Positions 41,075 to 50,272 of a DNA stretch of 64,000 bases are shown here, one piece after another; within the stretch, counting starts at the first letter, position 1, and every line of letters starts with the position of its first letter. The notes under the pieces are model-generated. The model saw nothing but the letters and a program-made list of their open reading frames with translations, was not told where the DNA came from and ran no database searches. The position numbers and the translations under genes are program-made. This DNA is from Nonomuraea pusilla (GTDB taxonomy: Bacteria > Actinomycetota > Actinomycetes > Streptosporangiales > Streptosporangiaceae): assembly GCF_900109355.1 (NCBI RefSeq), contig NZ_FOBF01000023.1, positions 100,445-164,444 of the forward strand, written 5' to 3'.

Positions 41075-41951
41075 GCCCCGCCGTCGGGGTGGGGGTCGCC
41101 TTGGGGTGGACCACGATGGGCACGCTGGACCGCAGCGCCCCGGAGCCCTTGATGGCCTGCCCGTCGTACTCCTTCCAGATCTCCAGGTGGTACGTGCCCG
41201 GCTGGACGTCGGCCCACAGGTGATGCTGCCAGGAGTCGCAGGCGAACCGCGCCGGCTCGCGGTCGGGGCGCAGGGCGACCCAGTAGGCCGTGGTGCCCGG
41301 CGGGCAGGTCTGGTGGGACCAGAACTCGACGTCGCCTTCGGCGGTCTGCGTCCACCAGGACGAGAAGATGCGGAACGCCATGCGGTCGATCCGGACGGGG
41401 AAGCCGTGGCCGGGCTCCACGGCCGGAGGGCTGGACGCCGGTGCGGCGAGCAGGGTGGCCGTCGCCCTCGTCCCCTCGGCCGAGGGCGGGGAGTCGGCGA
41501 GCAGCAGGTGGACGAGGAGCGGCGCGGCGACCGCCACGGCGGCGGCCACGGCGGCCGGCACCAGGACCCGAGGCCTTCGCCACCGGGGAGCCGCCGCTTC
41601 CCGCACCTGCCCGTCGTCCGTGACCCCCGCGTCCGTGACTCCCCCGTCCGTGACTCCCCCGTCCGTGGCCCCCGCGTCCGGGGCCTCCGGAGGTCCGGCG
41701 AGCTCCTCACGGCGCCGGATCCACGGCTCGGGGTCGGCGCCGCAGGCCCGTACGTACGCCTCGACGAAGTCGCGCGGCGGCAGCTCCTTCGGGCTGAGCC
41801 GCCGCGACAGCGTGCTCGGGTGGTAGCGCATGCGGCGCCCCACCTCCTCCAGAGTGAGGGTGCCGCGCAGCCGGCGCAGATCATCCACGAACTCCGCGAC
41901 CGGCCCCTGCGCCCGGTCGATCGGATGGTCCTTGCGTCCGCCTCGCGCCAT
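41040..41951 (-). CDS. Membrane-anchored XRE-type helix-turn-helix protein
   Basis: 303 aa. An N-terminal HTH (FVDDLRRLRGTLTLEEVGRR, YHPSTLSRRLSPKELPPRD) is followed by a GVTDGG/GVTDAG repeat tract (~95-115), one membrane helix (~130-150, VLVPAAVAAAVAVAAPLLVH) and a C-terminal extracellular domain of ~150 residues (RIFSSWWTQTAEGDVEFWSH, GTYHLEIWKEYDG). The design resembles one-component transmembrane regulators. The ATG at 41949-41951 has GGAGG upstream. It is divergent from the small secreted protein at 42191. Confidence 0.82.
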   Translation of the reverse strand: MARGGRKDHPIDRAQGPVAEFVDDLRRLRGTLTLEEVGRRMRYHPSTLSRRLSPKELPPRDFVEAYVRACGADPEPWIRRREELAGPPEAPDAGATDGGVTDGGVTDAGVTDDGQVREAAAPRWRRPRVLVPAAVAAAVAVAAPLLVHLLLADSPPSAEGTRATATLLAAPASSPPAVEPGHGFPVRIDRMAFRIFSSWWTQTAEGDVEFWSHQTCPPGTTAYWVALRPDREPARFACDSWQHHLWADVQPGTYHLEIWKEYDGQAIKGSGALRSSVPIVVHPKATPTPTAGLSARTSSPARP

Positions 41952-42190
41952 GGGGTCCTCCGCTTCGCCATGCGGTTGTTGCCGTTGTTGCTGCCTTTCT
42001 TGCGCAGGTCAACGGGGGTGCCGGGTGGGTGGCGCAGGGGGCAGCATCGGCTGTGGGACGAACCACGGCCGGTGATCGTCATCCTCCCACCGACCCCCGA
42101 CGGGGAGCCGGGAAACCGGGGGAATCGGCCCGTCCCTTCTCCCGCCCGCGCCGGGCGGTTCAGGAAGACCACCTCCAGGAAGGACATCCC

Positions 42191-42598
42191 ATGACGACCT
42201 TCGCCCCGTCACGTCTGCGCCGCGCCGCCCGGCTCGGCGCGGCGGCGGTCTGCGCCGCCTCCGTCGTCCTGCTCCAGACGCCTCCCGCCGAGGCCGCCGT
42301 CCGGCCGGTGTCGTTCTCCTTCAGCTACCGGCTCGAATCCAGGACGTGGACGCAGAAGGCGGGCTGGACCACGCTCGCCATCACCAAGTGCAACGTCTGG
42401 ACGGGCAAGTTCCACGCGATGCTGGTCCGCTCGACGTGGAAGGGCGACACCCGCATGACGGGCGAGACGCTGACCTGCGCCAAGGGGCAGCGGGCCGAGT
42501 TCCACGCCCCGGTGGACGGCACGTACTACTTCGTCTTCACCAAGCTGGACGACGGCAGGTCGTACATCGGGAACGCGGCCATCGTCTACCCCGGCTGA
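42191..42598 (+). CDS. Small secreted protein of unknown function
   Basis: 135 aa. A signal peptide (LGAAAVCAASVVLLQTPPAE, then AA) leads to a ~100-residue beta-rich domain (VRPVSFSFSYRLESRTWTQ, ITKCNVWTGKFHAMLVRST, TLTCAKGQRAEFHAPVDGTY) with two Cys that could form a disulfide. The ATG follows AGGAAGGACATCCC. The domain resembles the ectodomain of the divergent membrane HTH protein in size and style, and the two may act together (inference). Confidence 0.75.
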   Translation: MTTFAPSRLRRAARLGAAAVCAASVVLLQTPPAEAAVRPVSFSFSYRLESRTWTQKAGWTTLAITKCNVWTGKFHAMLVRSTWKGDTRMTGETLTCAKGQRAEFHAPVDGTYYFVFTKLDDGRSYIGNAAIVYPG

Positions 42599-42619
42599 GC
42601 CGGCCGCCGGCGGACGCGG

Positions 42620-42656
42620 GAAGGCCGTGAGACAGCAGGGGCGTCTCACGGCCTTC
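42620..42656. terminator. Bidirectional terminator hairpin
   Basis: A perfect 14-bp stem, GAAGGCCGTGAGAC with GTCTCACGGCCTTC, around a 9-base loop. It lies between the convergent stops at 42598 and 42689. Confidence 0.78.
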
Positions 42657-42688
42657 GTAGCGGAATGCCGGCCGGTGCCGGGGCCGGG

Positions 42689-44137
42689 TCAGTCGGTGCC
42701 GGCCTCCATGGCGGCGTGGTCGAGGAGTTCGTCCTCGGTGGTGACCTCGCCGCGGGAGGCGATCGCCTCGGCGCCGCCCTCGGACATCGCGCCGATCAGG
42801 CCGGTCGAGGCCGCCTGCGCGGCGCCCACGAGCGTCGCCTGCGGGTTGCCGACCATGCCGATCCTGGCGTACTGCTCCAGCTTGGAGCGCGAGTCGGCGA
42901 TGTCGAGGTTGCGCATGGTGAGCTGGCCGATGCGGTCGACGGGGCCGAAGGCGGAGTCCTCGGTGCGCTCCATCGACAGCTTGTCGGGGTGGTAGCTGAA
43001 CGCGGGCCCGGACGTGTCGAGGATCGAGTAGTCCTCGCCGCGCCGCAGCCGCAGTGTCACCTGGCCGGTGACGGCGGTGCCGACCCAGCGCTGCAGCGAC
43101 TCGCGCAGCATCAGCGCCTGCGGGTCGAGCCAGCGGCCCTCGTACAGCAGCCTGCCGAGGCGGCGGCCCTCGTTGTGGTAGCTGGCGAGGGTGTCCTCGT
43201 TGTGGATGGCGTTGACCAGCCGCTCGTACGCGGCGTGCAGCAGCGCCATGCCGGGCGCCTCGTAGATGCCGCGGCTCTTGGCCTCGATGATGCGGTTCTC
43301 GATCTGGTCGGACATGCCCATGCCGTGGCGCCCGCCGATGGTGTTGGCCTCCAGCACGAGGTCGACGGGGGAGGCGAACTCCTTGCCGTTGATCGTGACC
43401 GGGCGGCCCTGCTCGAAGCCGATCGTGACGTCCTCGGGCGTGATCTCGACGTCCTGGTCCCAGAACCGCACGCCCATGATCGGCTCGACGATCTCGATGC
43501 CGGTGTCGAGGTGTTCGAGCGACTTGGCCTCGTGGGTCGCGCCCCAGATGTTGGCGTCGGTGGAGTACGCCTTCTCCGTGCTGTCGCGGTAGGGCAGCGA
43601 GCGGGCGAGCAGCCACTCGGACATCTCCTTGCGCCCGCCGAGCTCGTGGACGAAGTCGGCGTCCAGCCACGGCTTGTAGATGCGCAGGGAGGGGTTGGCG
43701 AGCAGGCCGTAACGGTAGAACCGCTCGATGTCGTTGCCCTTGAAGGTGGAGCCGTCGCCCCAGATCTGGACGCCGTCCTCGAGCATCGCGCGCACCAGCA
43801 GGGTGCCGGTGACGGCGCGGCCGAGCGGGGTGGTGTTGAAGTACGTGCGGCCGCCGGAGCGGATGTGGAACGCCCCGCAGGCCAGGGCGGCCAGCCCCTC
43901 CTCCACGAGCGCGGCCCGGCAGTCGACCAGGCGGGCGACCTCGGCGCCGTAGGCCTTGGCACGGCCGGGCACCGAGGCGATGTCGGGCTCGTCGTACTGG
44001 CCGACGTCGGCGGTGTAGGTGCACGGCACTGCACCCTTCTCGCGCATCCACGCGACCGCTACCGACGTGTCGAGGCCGCCGGAGAAGGCGATGCCGACAC
44101 GTTCACCGACAGGCAGGGAGGTGAGTACCTTAGACAC
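42689..44137 (-). CDS. argG: Argininosuccinate synthase, long form
   Basis: 482 aa. It joins citrulline and aspartate with ATP in arginine biosynthesis. The PP-loop is AFSGGLDTSVA, followed by VGQYDEPDIASVPGRAKAYG, STFKGNDIERFYRYG, DANIWGATHEAK and IEIVEPIMGVRFWDQDVE. Length and sequence fit the longer, E. coli-type class rather than the ~400-aa class common in actinomycetes. The GTG start at 44135-44137 is preferred because the promoter places transcription start at or next to it (leaderless). Other arg genes are absent here, so the gene may have been acquired separately. Confidence 0.94.
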   Translation of the reverse strand: MSKVLTSLPVGERVGIAFSGGLDTSVAVAWMREKGAVPCTYTADVGQYDEPDIASVPGRAKAYGAEVARLVDCRAALVEEGLAALACGAFHIRSGGRTYFNTTPLGRAVTGTLLVRAMLEDGVQIWGDGSTFKGNDIERFYRYGLLANPSLRIYKPWLDADFVHELGGRKEMSEWLLARSLPYRDSTEKAYSTDANIWGATHEAKSLEHLDTGIEIVEPIMGVRFWDQDVEITPEDVTIGFEQGRPVTINGKEFASPVDLVLEANTIGGRHGMGMSDQIENRIIEAKSRGIYEAPGMALLHAAYERLVNAIHNEDTLASYHNEGRRLGRLLYEGRWLDPQALMLRESLQRWVGTAVTGQVTLRLRRGEDYSILDTSGPAFSYHPDKLSMERTEDSAFGPVDRIGQLTMRNLDIADSRSKLEQYARIGMVGNPQATLVGAAQAASTGLIGAMSEGGAEAIASRGEVTTEDELLDHAAMEAGTD

Positions 44138-44144
44138 GAGTAGA

Positions 44145-44175
44145 AGTATATACATAGCGATGCATGACCATGCAA
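44145..44175 (-). promoter_or_regulatory. argG promoter with internal palindrome (ArgR-like site)
   Basis: On the minus strand TTGCAT (44170-44175) and TATATA (44147-44152) are spaced by 17 bases, and the GTG start lies 9 bases after the -10. Between them TGCATGACCATGCA (44161-44174) is a palindrome with perfect 6-bp arms. An operator inside the core promoter would block polymerase. ArgR is the natural candidate but the site is not a textbook ARG box. Confidence 0.6.
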
Positions 44176-44239
44176 GACGGGGTGGCCGTGGGCCCCGGAC
44201 CTCGTGTTTCGGTTGCCGGGGCAGTCCCGGTCCGCCAGC

Positions 44240-45004
44240 ATGAGGCAGGTGACCGACCCGCGAACCGCCGGCCCGCGACTCCTGGAGGTCCGCCGGATCC
44301 GCCTCGTCGAGGTCGCGCCGCCCAGCCCGTCCCCCGAGGAGCGGCAGGCCATGGACCGCGTGTGGGAGGAGTCCGTCCGGGCGAACCCGAGCCTCTTCGA
44401 CGGGCCCGTGGTGGCCTGCGCCGGGCTGGAATGGGAACAACCGCGGCACGCGGTCATCCACTGGGCGCGGACGACGTTCCGGACGTTCGCGCTGCGCCGC
44501 GTCCCGGGCGCCACCTCATGGCTGCCCGGCCTCTTCGTCTCCGTCGTACAGCCCGCCGACGACGGACGCCTGCTGGTCGGCCGCATGGCGCCGACGACCG
44601 CCACGCCCGGACGCTGGCAGTTCCCCGGCGGAGGCGTCGAACCGCCAGGCGCCCGCGAAGCCCTCGACCTGGCCGCGCTGCGCCGCAACGCCGCCCGCGA
44701 ACTGCTGGAGGAGACCGGCGTCCAGGCCGCGCCCGACGACCTCACGCCGTGGCTGGTCACCCACGGGAAACGGGGGAGCGTCGGCGTCCTGTTCGTCGCG
44801 CCGCCGCGTCCCGGGTCGCTGCTGCGCGACCGGTACGCCGCCGTCGTCGCCTCCGAGACGGCCCTCGGCCGCGACCCCGAACTCGACCGCATCGCGTTCG
44901 TCGGCTCGCCGGAGGAGGCCGCGGGCCTGGGCGGGCGGCCCGTCGACTACCTGGAGCCGGTCGTCACGCGGTACGCGGCCGCGACACACCGGGGATCGCC
45001 GTGA
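44240..45004 (+). CDS. Nudix-domain protein
   Basis: 254 aa. An N-terminal ~85-residue extension is followed by a Nudix-like domain: FVSVVQPADDGRLLVGRMAP, WQFPGGGVEPPGAREALDLA and ARELLEETGV. The Nudix box is interrupted by an insertion of about 10 residues between GGGVEPPG and RELLEETG, so catalysis may be altered. It is divergent from argG across ~100 bases. The function is unknown. Confidence 0.78.
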   Translation: MRQVTDPRTAGPRLLEVRRIRLVEVAPPSPSPEERQAMDRVWEESVRANPSLFDGPVVACAGLEWEQPRHAVIHWARTTFRTFALRRVPGATSWLPGLFVSVVQPADDGRLLVGRMAPTTATPGRWQFPGGGVEPPGAREALDLAALRRNAARELLEETGVQAAPDDLTPWLVTHGKRGSVGVLFVAPPRPGSLLRDRYAAVVASETALGRDPELDRIAFVGSPEEAAGLGGRPVDYLEPVVTRYAAATHRGSP

Positions 45005-45023
45005 ACCCCGGGAGGGAACCGGC

Positions 45024-45164
45024 TCAGAACTCGGGCTGACCCTCGTCCGCGCGGTGGACGTTCGTCCAGGTGGCGCCGCAGCCGCAGCGGTACTCCTCGA
45101 CCAGGTCGCCGTCCTCGGTGACGGCCAGGCCGTGGTTGACGCGGACGTGGACGTGCATGCTCAT
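45024..45164 (-). CDS. Small CGCGATW protein, 46 aa
   Basis: MSMHVHVRVNHGLAVTEDGD, then LVEEYRCGCGATWTNVH. The ATG at 45162-45164 is preceded by AAGGAAGG at good spacing. The CxCGATW motif, also common in actinomycete small proteins, suggests a metal-binding knuckle with the His residues at the front. It is convergent with the Nudix gene. Confidence 0.62.
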   Translation of the reverse strand: MSMHVHVRVNHGLAVTEDGDLVEEYRCGCGATWTNVHRADEGQPEF

Positions 45165-45301
45165 GGGCCTTCCTTCGCGGCTCGTACGGGAGCGCCCCGG
45201 GGGCACGGGCGAAGCGGGGAGCCGCGCGCCGTTCCAGGAGTTCGCGCAGCTCACAGGGGTAGCGCCCAGCGTACCCGCGCCGTCTCGCTGCCCGGTCCCG
45301 C

Positions 45302-46246
45302 TCACGACAGGAGACCGAGGACGCCCGCGGGCGGGAGGCGGCGGGCGATGGCCTCGTCGAGCCGCAGGACGACCGGGCACTCACCCAGCCCGACGTACGC
45401 CTCCGCCCCGCCCGGGTCCAGCACGGCGAACCTGGCGTGCCCCCGGGGGCAGCGGCCCGGCCGCGTGCCGTCGAGGGCGGCGAGCAGGGCACGCAGCCGG
45501 TCGCCCGTGAGCACGTACGAGGACTGGAGCCTGCCGGTCGGGAGCCGCGAGCCGGCTGACCTGCCCCGGGTCTCGCGCGTCGCCCGGTAGACGCACACCC
45601 GCAGGCCGTCCGGCGGCGGGTCCCACACGGGGACGGGGCGCCGTCCCCAGGGGACCAGGTCGCTCGACCGCGCGAGCCGGAGGACGTCGACGCGACGCCG
45701 GGCGCAACCGGCCCTGAAGTCCTCCTCGCTCTCGACCAGCTGGACCGGCTGCACCCCCTCGACCCGGAACGTCAGGCGCCGGACGGCCTCCGGCACCGGC
45801 TGGTACGGGCCCCCGCACCAGCCGGTGGGCACCAGGGGGAGCACCGCCCTGCCGGAGGAGTCCACGACGACGAAGTAGTCGAGGGAGAAGCCCATGAGGG
45901 TGCAGGCCGCGGGGAACAACGGCCGCTCGGACGGCCGGCGCAACGCCGCCACCAGGTCGCCGGCGGGCCCGTCCGCGCGTTCCTGGATCACGGCCTCCCA
46001 GAGTCCGCGTCCCGGCAGGTAACGGGTCACGGGGCGGCAGCGGACGACGTACGCGGCGACGAACCCCTCGGGCAGCGGCCGCCGGGGCGACTCCGCCCGG
46101 CCGGCCGCGGACGTCCGGGGGCAGGACGCCGTCACCGACCGGCCAGGCTCGGACGTCCACCGCGCCATGCCGTCACCCCCGCCGAGAACGACCACGACGA
46201 GCACGGCGAGAACCACCCGGAGAGATCGCACGGCCTGCCGTCTCAC
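45302..46246 (-). CDS. Membrane-anchored or secreted protein of unknown function
   Basis: 314 aa from a GTG whose first bases overlap the stop of the FtsX-like permease (GTGA). The N-terminus is a signal/anchor (SLRVVLAVLVVVVLGGG) and the rest is soluble with several Cys (TASCPRTS, FPAACTLMGFSLDYFVVVDS, AGCARRRVD, GRCPRGHARFAVLDPGG). No known domain is recognised. The coupling implies that it works with the permease, perhaps as an extracytoplasmic partner (inference). Confidence 0.72.
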   Translation of the reverse strand: MRRQAVRSLRVVLAVLVVVVLGGGDGMARWTSEPGRSVTASCPRTSAAGRAESPRRPLPEGFVAAYVVRCRPVTRYLPGRGLWEAVIQERADGPAGDLVAALRRPSERPLFPAACTLMGFSLDYFVVVDSSGRAVLPLVPTGWCGGPYQPVPEAVRRLTFRVEGVQPVQLVESEEDFRAGCARRRVDVLRLARSSDLVPWGRRPVPVWDPPPDGLRVCVYRATRETRGRSAGSRLPTGRLQSSYVLTGDRLRALLAALDGTRPGRCPRGHARFAVLDPGGAEAYVGLGECPVVLRLDEAIARRLPPAGVLGLLS

Positions 46247-47673
46247 GCCTTGCCGCGGTTCGCCCCGAGACCGGCCGGGGCGAGCCCGCTCGGGCAGGCG
46301 AGGGCCACGATCGCCGCCGCGAGCACGGGCAGCGCGGCGAGGACGGCGATCCACCCCCAGGGAGTCTCGAACGGCGCCCGTGGGGGTGCTTCCCAGCCGC
46401 TCGACGTCGTCATGGGCCAGCGCAGGAGCAGGCCGGTGACGCATCCGGCGACCGTTCCCATCACTGATCCGCAGGCCGCGCCGAGCACCGCCCGGGAGGC
46501 GGCGAGCAACCGCAGGGTGGCCGCCGATCCGCCGGCGATCCGCCGCAGGACGCGGTCCGAGCCTGCCCAGCGCATCGCCGCCAGCGCGCCGAGGAGGGCG
46601 ATGAACATGAGCGTCCCGACCGGGAACAGCCACCAGGTCGAAGCCTGGAAGTCCTGCTCCAGACCGACGGAGAAGGCCTCGCCCAGGCGGCCTTCGAGCC
46701 GTTCCTGATCGGCCTGCGTCGCGCGGTGCACGGCAGGGTCGATGATCAGCTCAAGCGGGTCGACGGCGATGCCGAGGTCGTGCATGATCTTCGCGGGGAC
46801 GAAGACCTCGTGGATGCGCGGATCGGCGGGCCTGACCGTGACGGCGGGGAAGGTCGCGTACGAAGGCGAACCGCCGGGGTCGGAGGAGTCCCGCCGGATC
46901 CGCACGGAGCCGCTGTTCTCGCCGTCCGCGGTGACGACGACCACGACACCCTCGTCGTACCGGGCCGGCGGGGCGCCGGTGAGGTAGCGCAGCAGCGCCT
47001 GGTCGCCGACGAAGGGAGCGGAGACGGACGAGGAGTCGAGCTCGACGCTGACCCGTTCCCTGGGGAGGCCCCTCTCCACGACGGGCACGCCGGGCAACCG
47101 CTGCTCGACCGCCGCCCGCACCGACGCCACCTCGGCGGGGCCGAACTCGCCCACGACGAGCGCCCCCGGCACCGCCTCGGGCACGTAGCGCGCCCGGTCC
47201 TGTGCCGTCGTCGCGGCCGAGACGATCGTGACCGTGACGGCGATGGCGGTCGCGGTCACGGTCGTGGTGACGGCGAGCGCGGCGCGCACCGTGCCGGCCG
47301 CCAGGTGGCGGGCCGCCGGCCGGAACGGCGACGGCAGCCGCGCGGCCTGCCGCCCGAGCAGCCCCAGTAGCCAGGGGACGGCGGGCCCCAGCCCGAGGAC
47401 CAGCAGCCCGCCGCCCGCCATGGCGGCAAGCGCGGTCATCGCCGAGCCGAAGTCGTCGTAGTGCTGGTCCTCGGCCGTGGACGACGCCGCGAACGCCAGC
47501 ACCGCCAGGCCGGCCGCCGCCGACGCCGCGCCCACGCGCGCGTACCGACGACGCACCCGTCCGTGCCGGCGGCGCGGGGCCGACAGCGCCGCGAGCACGA
47601 CCGAGCAGCACGCCAGCGCAAGCGGAATCTGCAGCAACACCATGAGGACCACGACCCCTACGAGCACGGGCAC
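46243..47673 (-). CDS. FtsX-like ABC permease, apparently half-sized orphan
   Basis: 476 aa. Helices at ~1-30, 45-65, 80-105 and 125-150 (LAAGTVRAALAVTTTVTATA) are followed by a large extracellular loop (~155-345) and three C-terminal helices (LFPVGTLMFIALLGALAAM, AACGSVMGTVAGCVTGLLL, WIAVLAALPVLAAAIVALAC), matching the C-terminal half of MacB/FtsX-type permeases, which normally have two such units. No ATPase gene is adjacent, so it may be a decayed or trans-acting component. The GTG start at 47671-47673 lacks a clear ribosome-binding site, and the 145-base gap upstream holds nothing clear. Confidence 0.75.
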   Translation of the reverse strand: MPVLVGVVVLMVLLQIPLALACCSVVLAALSAPRRRHGRVRRRYARVGAASAAAGLAVLAFAASSTAEDQHYDDFGSAMTALAAMAGGGLLVLGLGPAVPWLLGLLGRQAARLPSPFRPAARHLAAGTVRAALAVTTTVTATAIAVTVTIVSAATTAQDRARYVPEAVPGALVVGEFGPAEVASVRAAVEQRLPGVPVVERGLPRERVSVELDSSSVSAPFVGDQALLRYLTGAPPARYDEGVVVVVTADGENSGSVRIRRDSSDPGGSPSYATFPAVTVRPADPRIHEVFVPAKIMHDLGIAVDPLELIIDPAVHRATQADQERLEGRLGEAFSVGLEQDFQASTWWLFPVGTLMFIALLGALAAMRWAGSDRVLRRIAGGSAATLRLLAASRAVLGAACGSVMGTVAGCVTGLLLRWPMTTSSGWEAPPRAPFETPWGWIAVLAALPVLAAAIVALACPSGLAPAGLGANRGKA

Positions 47674-47818
47674 ATGCTAGGGAGCAATACAGCCCATCGC
47701 AGGAGAACAACGACGAAACCCCGCGGCCGAGGTCCTCACGTCATTCCCGTGCAGAACGTGGCCGCGGCGACAGGGTCCTACGGAGTCCTGCGGCGTTCTA
47801 CCGGATTCCGGCCGCCGG

Positions 47819-48181
47819 TCATCTGCAGCGGAGGTCGAAGCCGGCTGGGGTGCCGTCGTAGAGTTCCACGATGGCGACGTCGGCGCTGAAACCCCCGAAG
47901 GTGTACGCCGAGCGTTTCGACGGTTCGGGCATCCAGACCGTGATGCTGGGCCGGCCTCCCTCCACGCCTTCGATCTTCGCCTTGTCGTAGTACGCGGTGA
48001 GTTCCGGCCCGGTGAGGCTGGTGCTCAGGGTGAAGCGGGCCCGGTAGTCGCAGTGGTTGCCGTTGCCGCGCAGCGCGATGCCGATCGCGGGCAGGAGCAT
48101 CACGAATACGCGGCCGCCGTTCTGACTGCGCCAGAACGCGGGCTCCGGCTCCGCCGGAGGGGCGGTGGGGACGGTCTCCAT
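47819..48181 (-). CDS. Small single-pass membrane protein of unknown function
   Basis: 120 aa from ATG 48179-48181 after GGTGGT. A Pro-rich cytoplasmic start is followed by one helix (VFVMLLPAIGIALRG) and a ~75-residue extracellular domain with two Cys (NHCDYRARFTLSTSLTGPEL and FDLRCR at the end) that may pair. The family is unknown. It is divergent from the membrane protein at 48293. Confidence 0.7.
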   Translation of the reverse strand: METVPTAPPAEPEPAFWRSQNGGRVFVMLLPAIGIALRGNGNHCDYRARFTLSTSLTGPELTAYYDKAKIEGVEGGRPSITVWMPEPSKRSAYTFGGFSADVAIVELYDGTPAGFDLRCR

Positions 48182-48292
48182 GGGCACCACCGGGGGTCGG
48201 CCGACGTGGGAGTGCCATCGTGGAGGACGACGTGATCATGGGGCAAGTCCGGGTGTCTTCCCGTCGGCGACCACGCGGTTTACGTTGGGCGG

Positions 48293-48775
48293 GTGGAGAC
48301 TTCCGAGCAAGCCCGCGAGATCGCGGCGGAGCCGGGTCCTGACCGCGGGTGGCTGTGGACCGCCGGGCAGATCGTCGCCGCCGGAGTGGTGGGCGGCATC
48401 CTCAGCTCCGGCGTCGTCGGCGTCCTCGTGTTCTTCCTCATGACGGGGCCGGTGGTCCTCCTCGCCGCCCTGGCGTTCGCGATCGGCGCCCTCGTGGTGG
48501 TGGCGTACGTGACGCAGGGGGGTTCGCCGCTGACCGGGGCCCCGGGCGGCAGGGTGCTGTGGGCGGTGGGCGTGCTGGTCCTGGGCCTGGTCAACCTGGC
48601 CGTCGGCGCAACCGTGGTCTCCAAGGCCGGGCTGCACGTCGGCACGGACACCGTGTGGGGGTGGCTGCTCAGCGGGCTGCCGTTCGCGCTGGCGGCCGGG
48701 GTCTGGGCGGGACGATGGACGTCGGTCGTCTCCCTCGCCCTGACCGTCGCCCTGGTCGTCGCGGGCTGCACCTGA
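48293..48775 (+). CDS. Integral membrane protein of unknown function
   Basis: 160 aa from a GTG start with GGGCGG upstream. Four to five helices (GQIVAAGVVGGILSSGVVGV, VVLLAALAFAIGALVVVAYV, LWAVGVLVLGLVNLAVGATV, WLLSGLPFALAAGVWAG, VVSLALTVALVVAG) and a short acidic N-terminus are present. No motif is recognised. Confidence 0.72.
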   Translation: METSEQAREIAAEPGPDRGWLWTAGQIVAAGVVGGILSSGVVGVLVFFLMTGPVVLLAALAFAIGALVVVAYVTQGGSPLTGAPGGRVLWAVGVLVLGLVNLAVGATVVSKAGLHVGTDTVWGWLLSGLPFALAAGVWAGRWTSVVSLALTVALVVAGCT

Positions 48776-48798
48776 CGCCCGTCCCGTCCTGGAAGGGC

Positions 48799-50055
48799 TC
48801 AGCGGCGGCCTCGGAAGGTGCGTCTGAGGTCTTCGACCCACTCGTCCGGGATCTCCCAGGGGATGAAGTGGCCGCCGCGGCCGTGCGCGGTGAGGTTCAC
48901 GAGGTTGTACCAGGGGGCGCGGTCGCTGTCGAGGAAGTGCTGGACGCGCCGGTCGGTGGTGACGCCCGGCGGGTTTTCGTAGCCGACCAACGTGATGCCC
49001 GTAGGCGCCTCGACCACCGGCCACCGGTCGTGCGACGGGGTCCACGGGTAGCGGTTGTTGTTGGCGTACGTGCGGATCGAGGTCCCGATCGTGTTCGTGA
49101 CCCAGAAGATCATGGCGTGGGTTAGCAGGTCGTCCTTGGTGAAGACGCTCTCGATGTCGCCGCCGTCGTCGCTCCAGTTCACCCAGCGTTCGAGAATCCA
49201 GGCGAGCATCCCGGCGGGGGAGTCCGACAGCCCGTACGCGAGCGTGCTGGGCGCGAGGACGTGCGCGGCGAGGTGCACGGCGAACCGCTTCTCCAGCGCG
49301 ACGAGCTGCGCGTGGACGTCGGCGGGCAGGCCCTCGGGGATGGGGCGGCCTGCGCTGAGGTCCCAGGCGCGGTCGCCGTTGAACAGGGTGAGCTTCTGGC
49401 CTGAGCCGATGTGGATGGCGTGCAGCTCGTCGGCGTACTTGTGCCCGAGCTGGCCCGTGACGAGCGCCCCGACGTCGCAGCCCGCGGCGGCGTACCTGTC
49501 GTGGCCGAGGACGTCCCGCATGAGGGTGTGCCAGAGGTCGGCGACCTTCCAGAAGTTCATGCCGGGGTTGCCTGGCAGCGGCGAGGAGAAGCCGAAGCCG
49601 GGGAAGGAGGGGACGATCACGTCGAACGCCTCAGCCGGGTCGCCGCCGTACGCGGCCGGGTCGGCCAGCGGGTCGACGACCTTGGACCAGTGCCAGAACG
49701 TCCAGGGCCAGCCGTGCGTGAGGATCAGCGGCGTCGGGTCGGGGCCGGCGCCGGGCCTGCGCATGAAGTGCACGGGCACGCCGCCGACCGTGACGCGGTA
49801 GTGCTCGTAGGCGTTGATCGCAGCCTCGGCCTTGCGCCAGTCGTAGCCGGTACGCCAGTAGTCGACGAGTTCTTGCAGGTAGGCGCGGTTCACGCCGTAG
49901 TGCCAGTCGTCGTTGCCCGCGTCGTCGGGCCAGCGCGTCAGCGCCAGGCGCCGACGGAGGTCGTCCAGCGCCTCGTCTGGGACGTGGATGGGCTCCGGCT
50001 CCAGCGGGAACGGCCGGGGCCCGGCGCCGTACGACGGGGTGCTCGCGTCGGTCAT
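48799..50055 (-). CDS. Epoxide hydrolase (EHN domain plus alpha/beta hydrolase)
   Basis: 418 aa. The N-terminal EHN region (FPLEPEPIHVPDEALDDLRR, RLALTRWPDD) is followed by the hydrolase core with oxyanion HGWPWTFWHW, nucleophile Asp in AAAGCDVGALV (usual form GGDWG), and catalytic His in HGRGGHFIPWE. It opens epoxides to diols. The ATG at 50053-50055 has GGAGGCGACG just upstream. It is monocistronic and the substrate is unknown. Confidence 0.92.
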   Translation of the reverse strand: MTDASTPSYGAGPRPFPLEPEPIHVPDEALDDLRRRLALTRWPDDAGNDDWHYGVNRAYLQELVDYWRTGYDWRKAEAAINAYEHYRVTVGGVPVHFMRRPGAGPDPTPLILTHGWPWTFWHWSKVVDPLADPAAYGGDPAEAFDVIVPSFPGFGFSSPLPGNPGMNFWKVADLWHTLMRDVLGHDRYAAAGCDVGALVTGQLGHKYADELHAIHIGSGQKLTLFNGDRAWDLSAGRPIPEGLPADVHAQLVALEKRFAVHLAAHVLAPSTLAYGLSDSPAGMLAWILERWVNWSDDGGDIESVFTKDDLLTHAMIFWVTNTIGTSIRTYANNNRYPWTPSHDRWPVVEAPTGITLVGYENPPGVTTDRRVQHFLDSDRAPWYNLVNLTAHGRGGHFIPWEIPDEWVEDLRRTFRGRR

Positions 50056-50127
50056 CGTCGCCTCCTGCGGCTGGCGTTGCCGGATCAACCTATCCGTTCC
50101 ACCGCACAAGCCGATCGGCAGGGTGCC

Positions 50128-50262
50128 TCACCACGTACTGGTGCGGTCGATCAGGTCCCAGACGGTGACCGGGCGCAGCGTTGGCAGGACGGCCAGCAGT
50201 TCCTTCTCGGGCATCGTGTCGCTGCCGACCTCCACGAGGGCGTCGCCGCGCGTCGCCACGAC
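50128..50262 (-). pseudogene. C-terminal remnant of an unidentified gene
   Basis: The minus strand reads ATRGDALVEVGSDTMPEKEL then LAVLPTLRPVTVWDLIDRTS before the stop at 50128-50130. The frame is closed upstream by a TGA near 50287. It looks like the end of a larger protein whose front has been lost at about 50270-50285. Confidence 0.4.
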
Positions 50263-50272
50263 CGCCGTGCTT

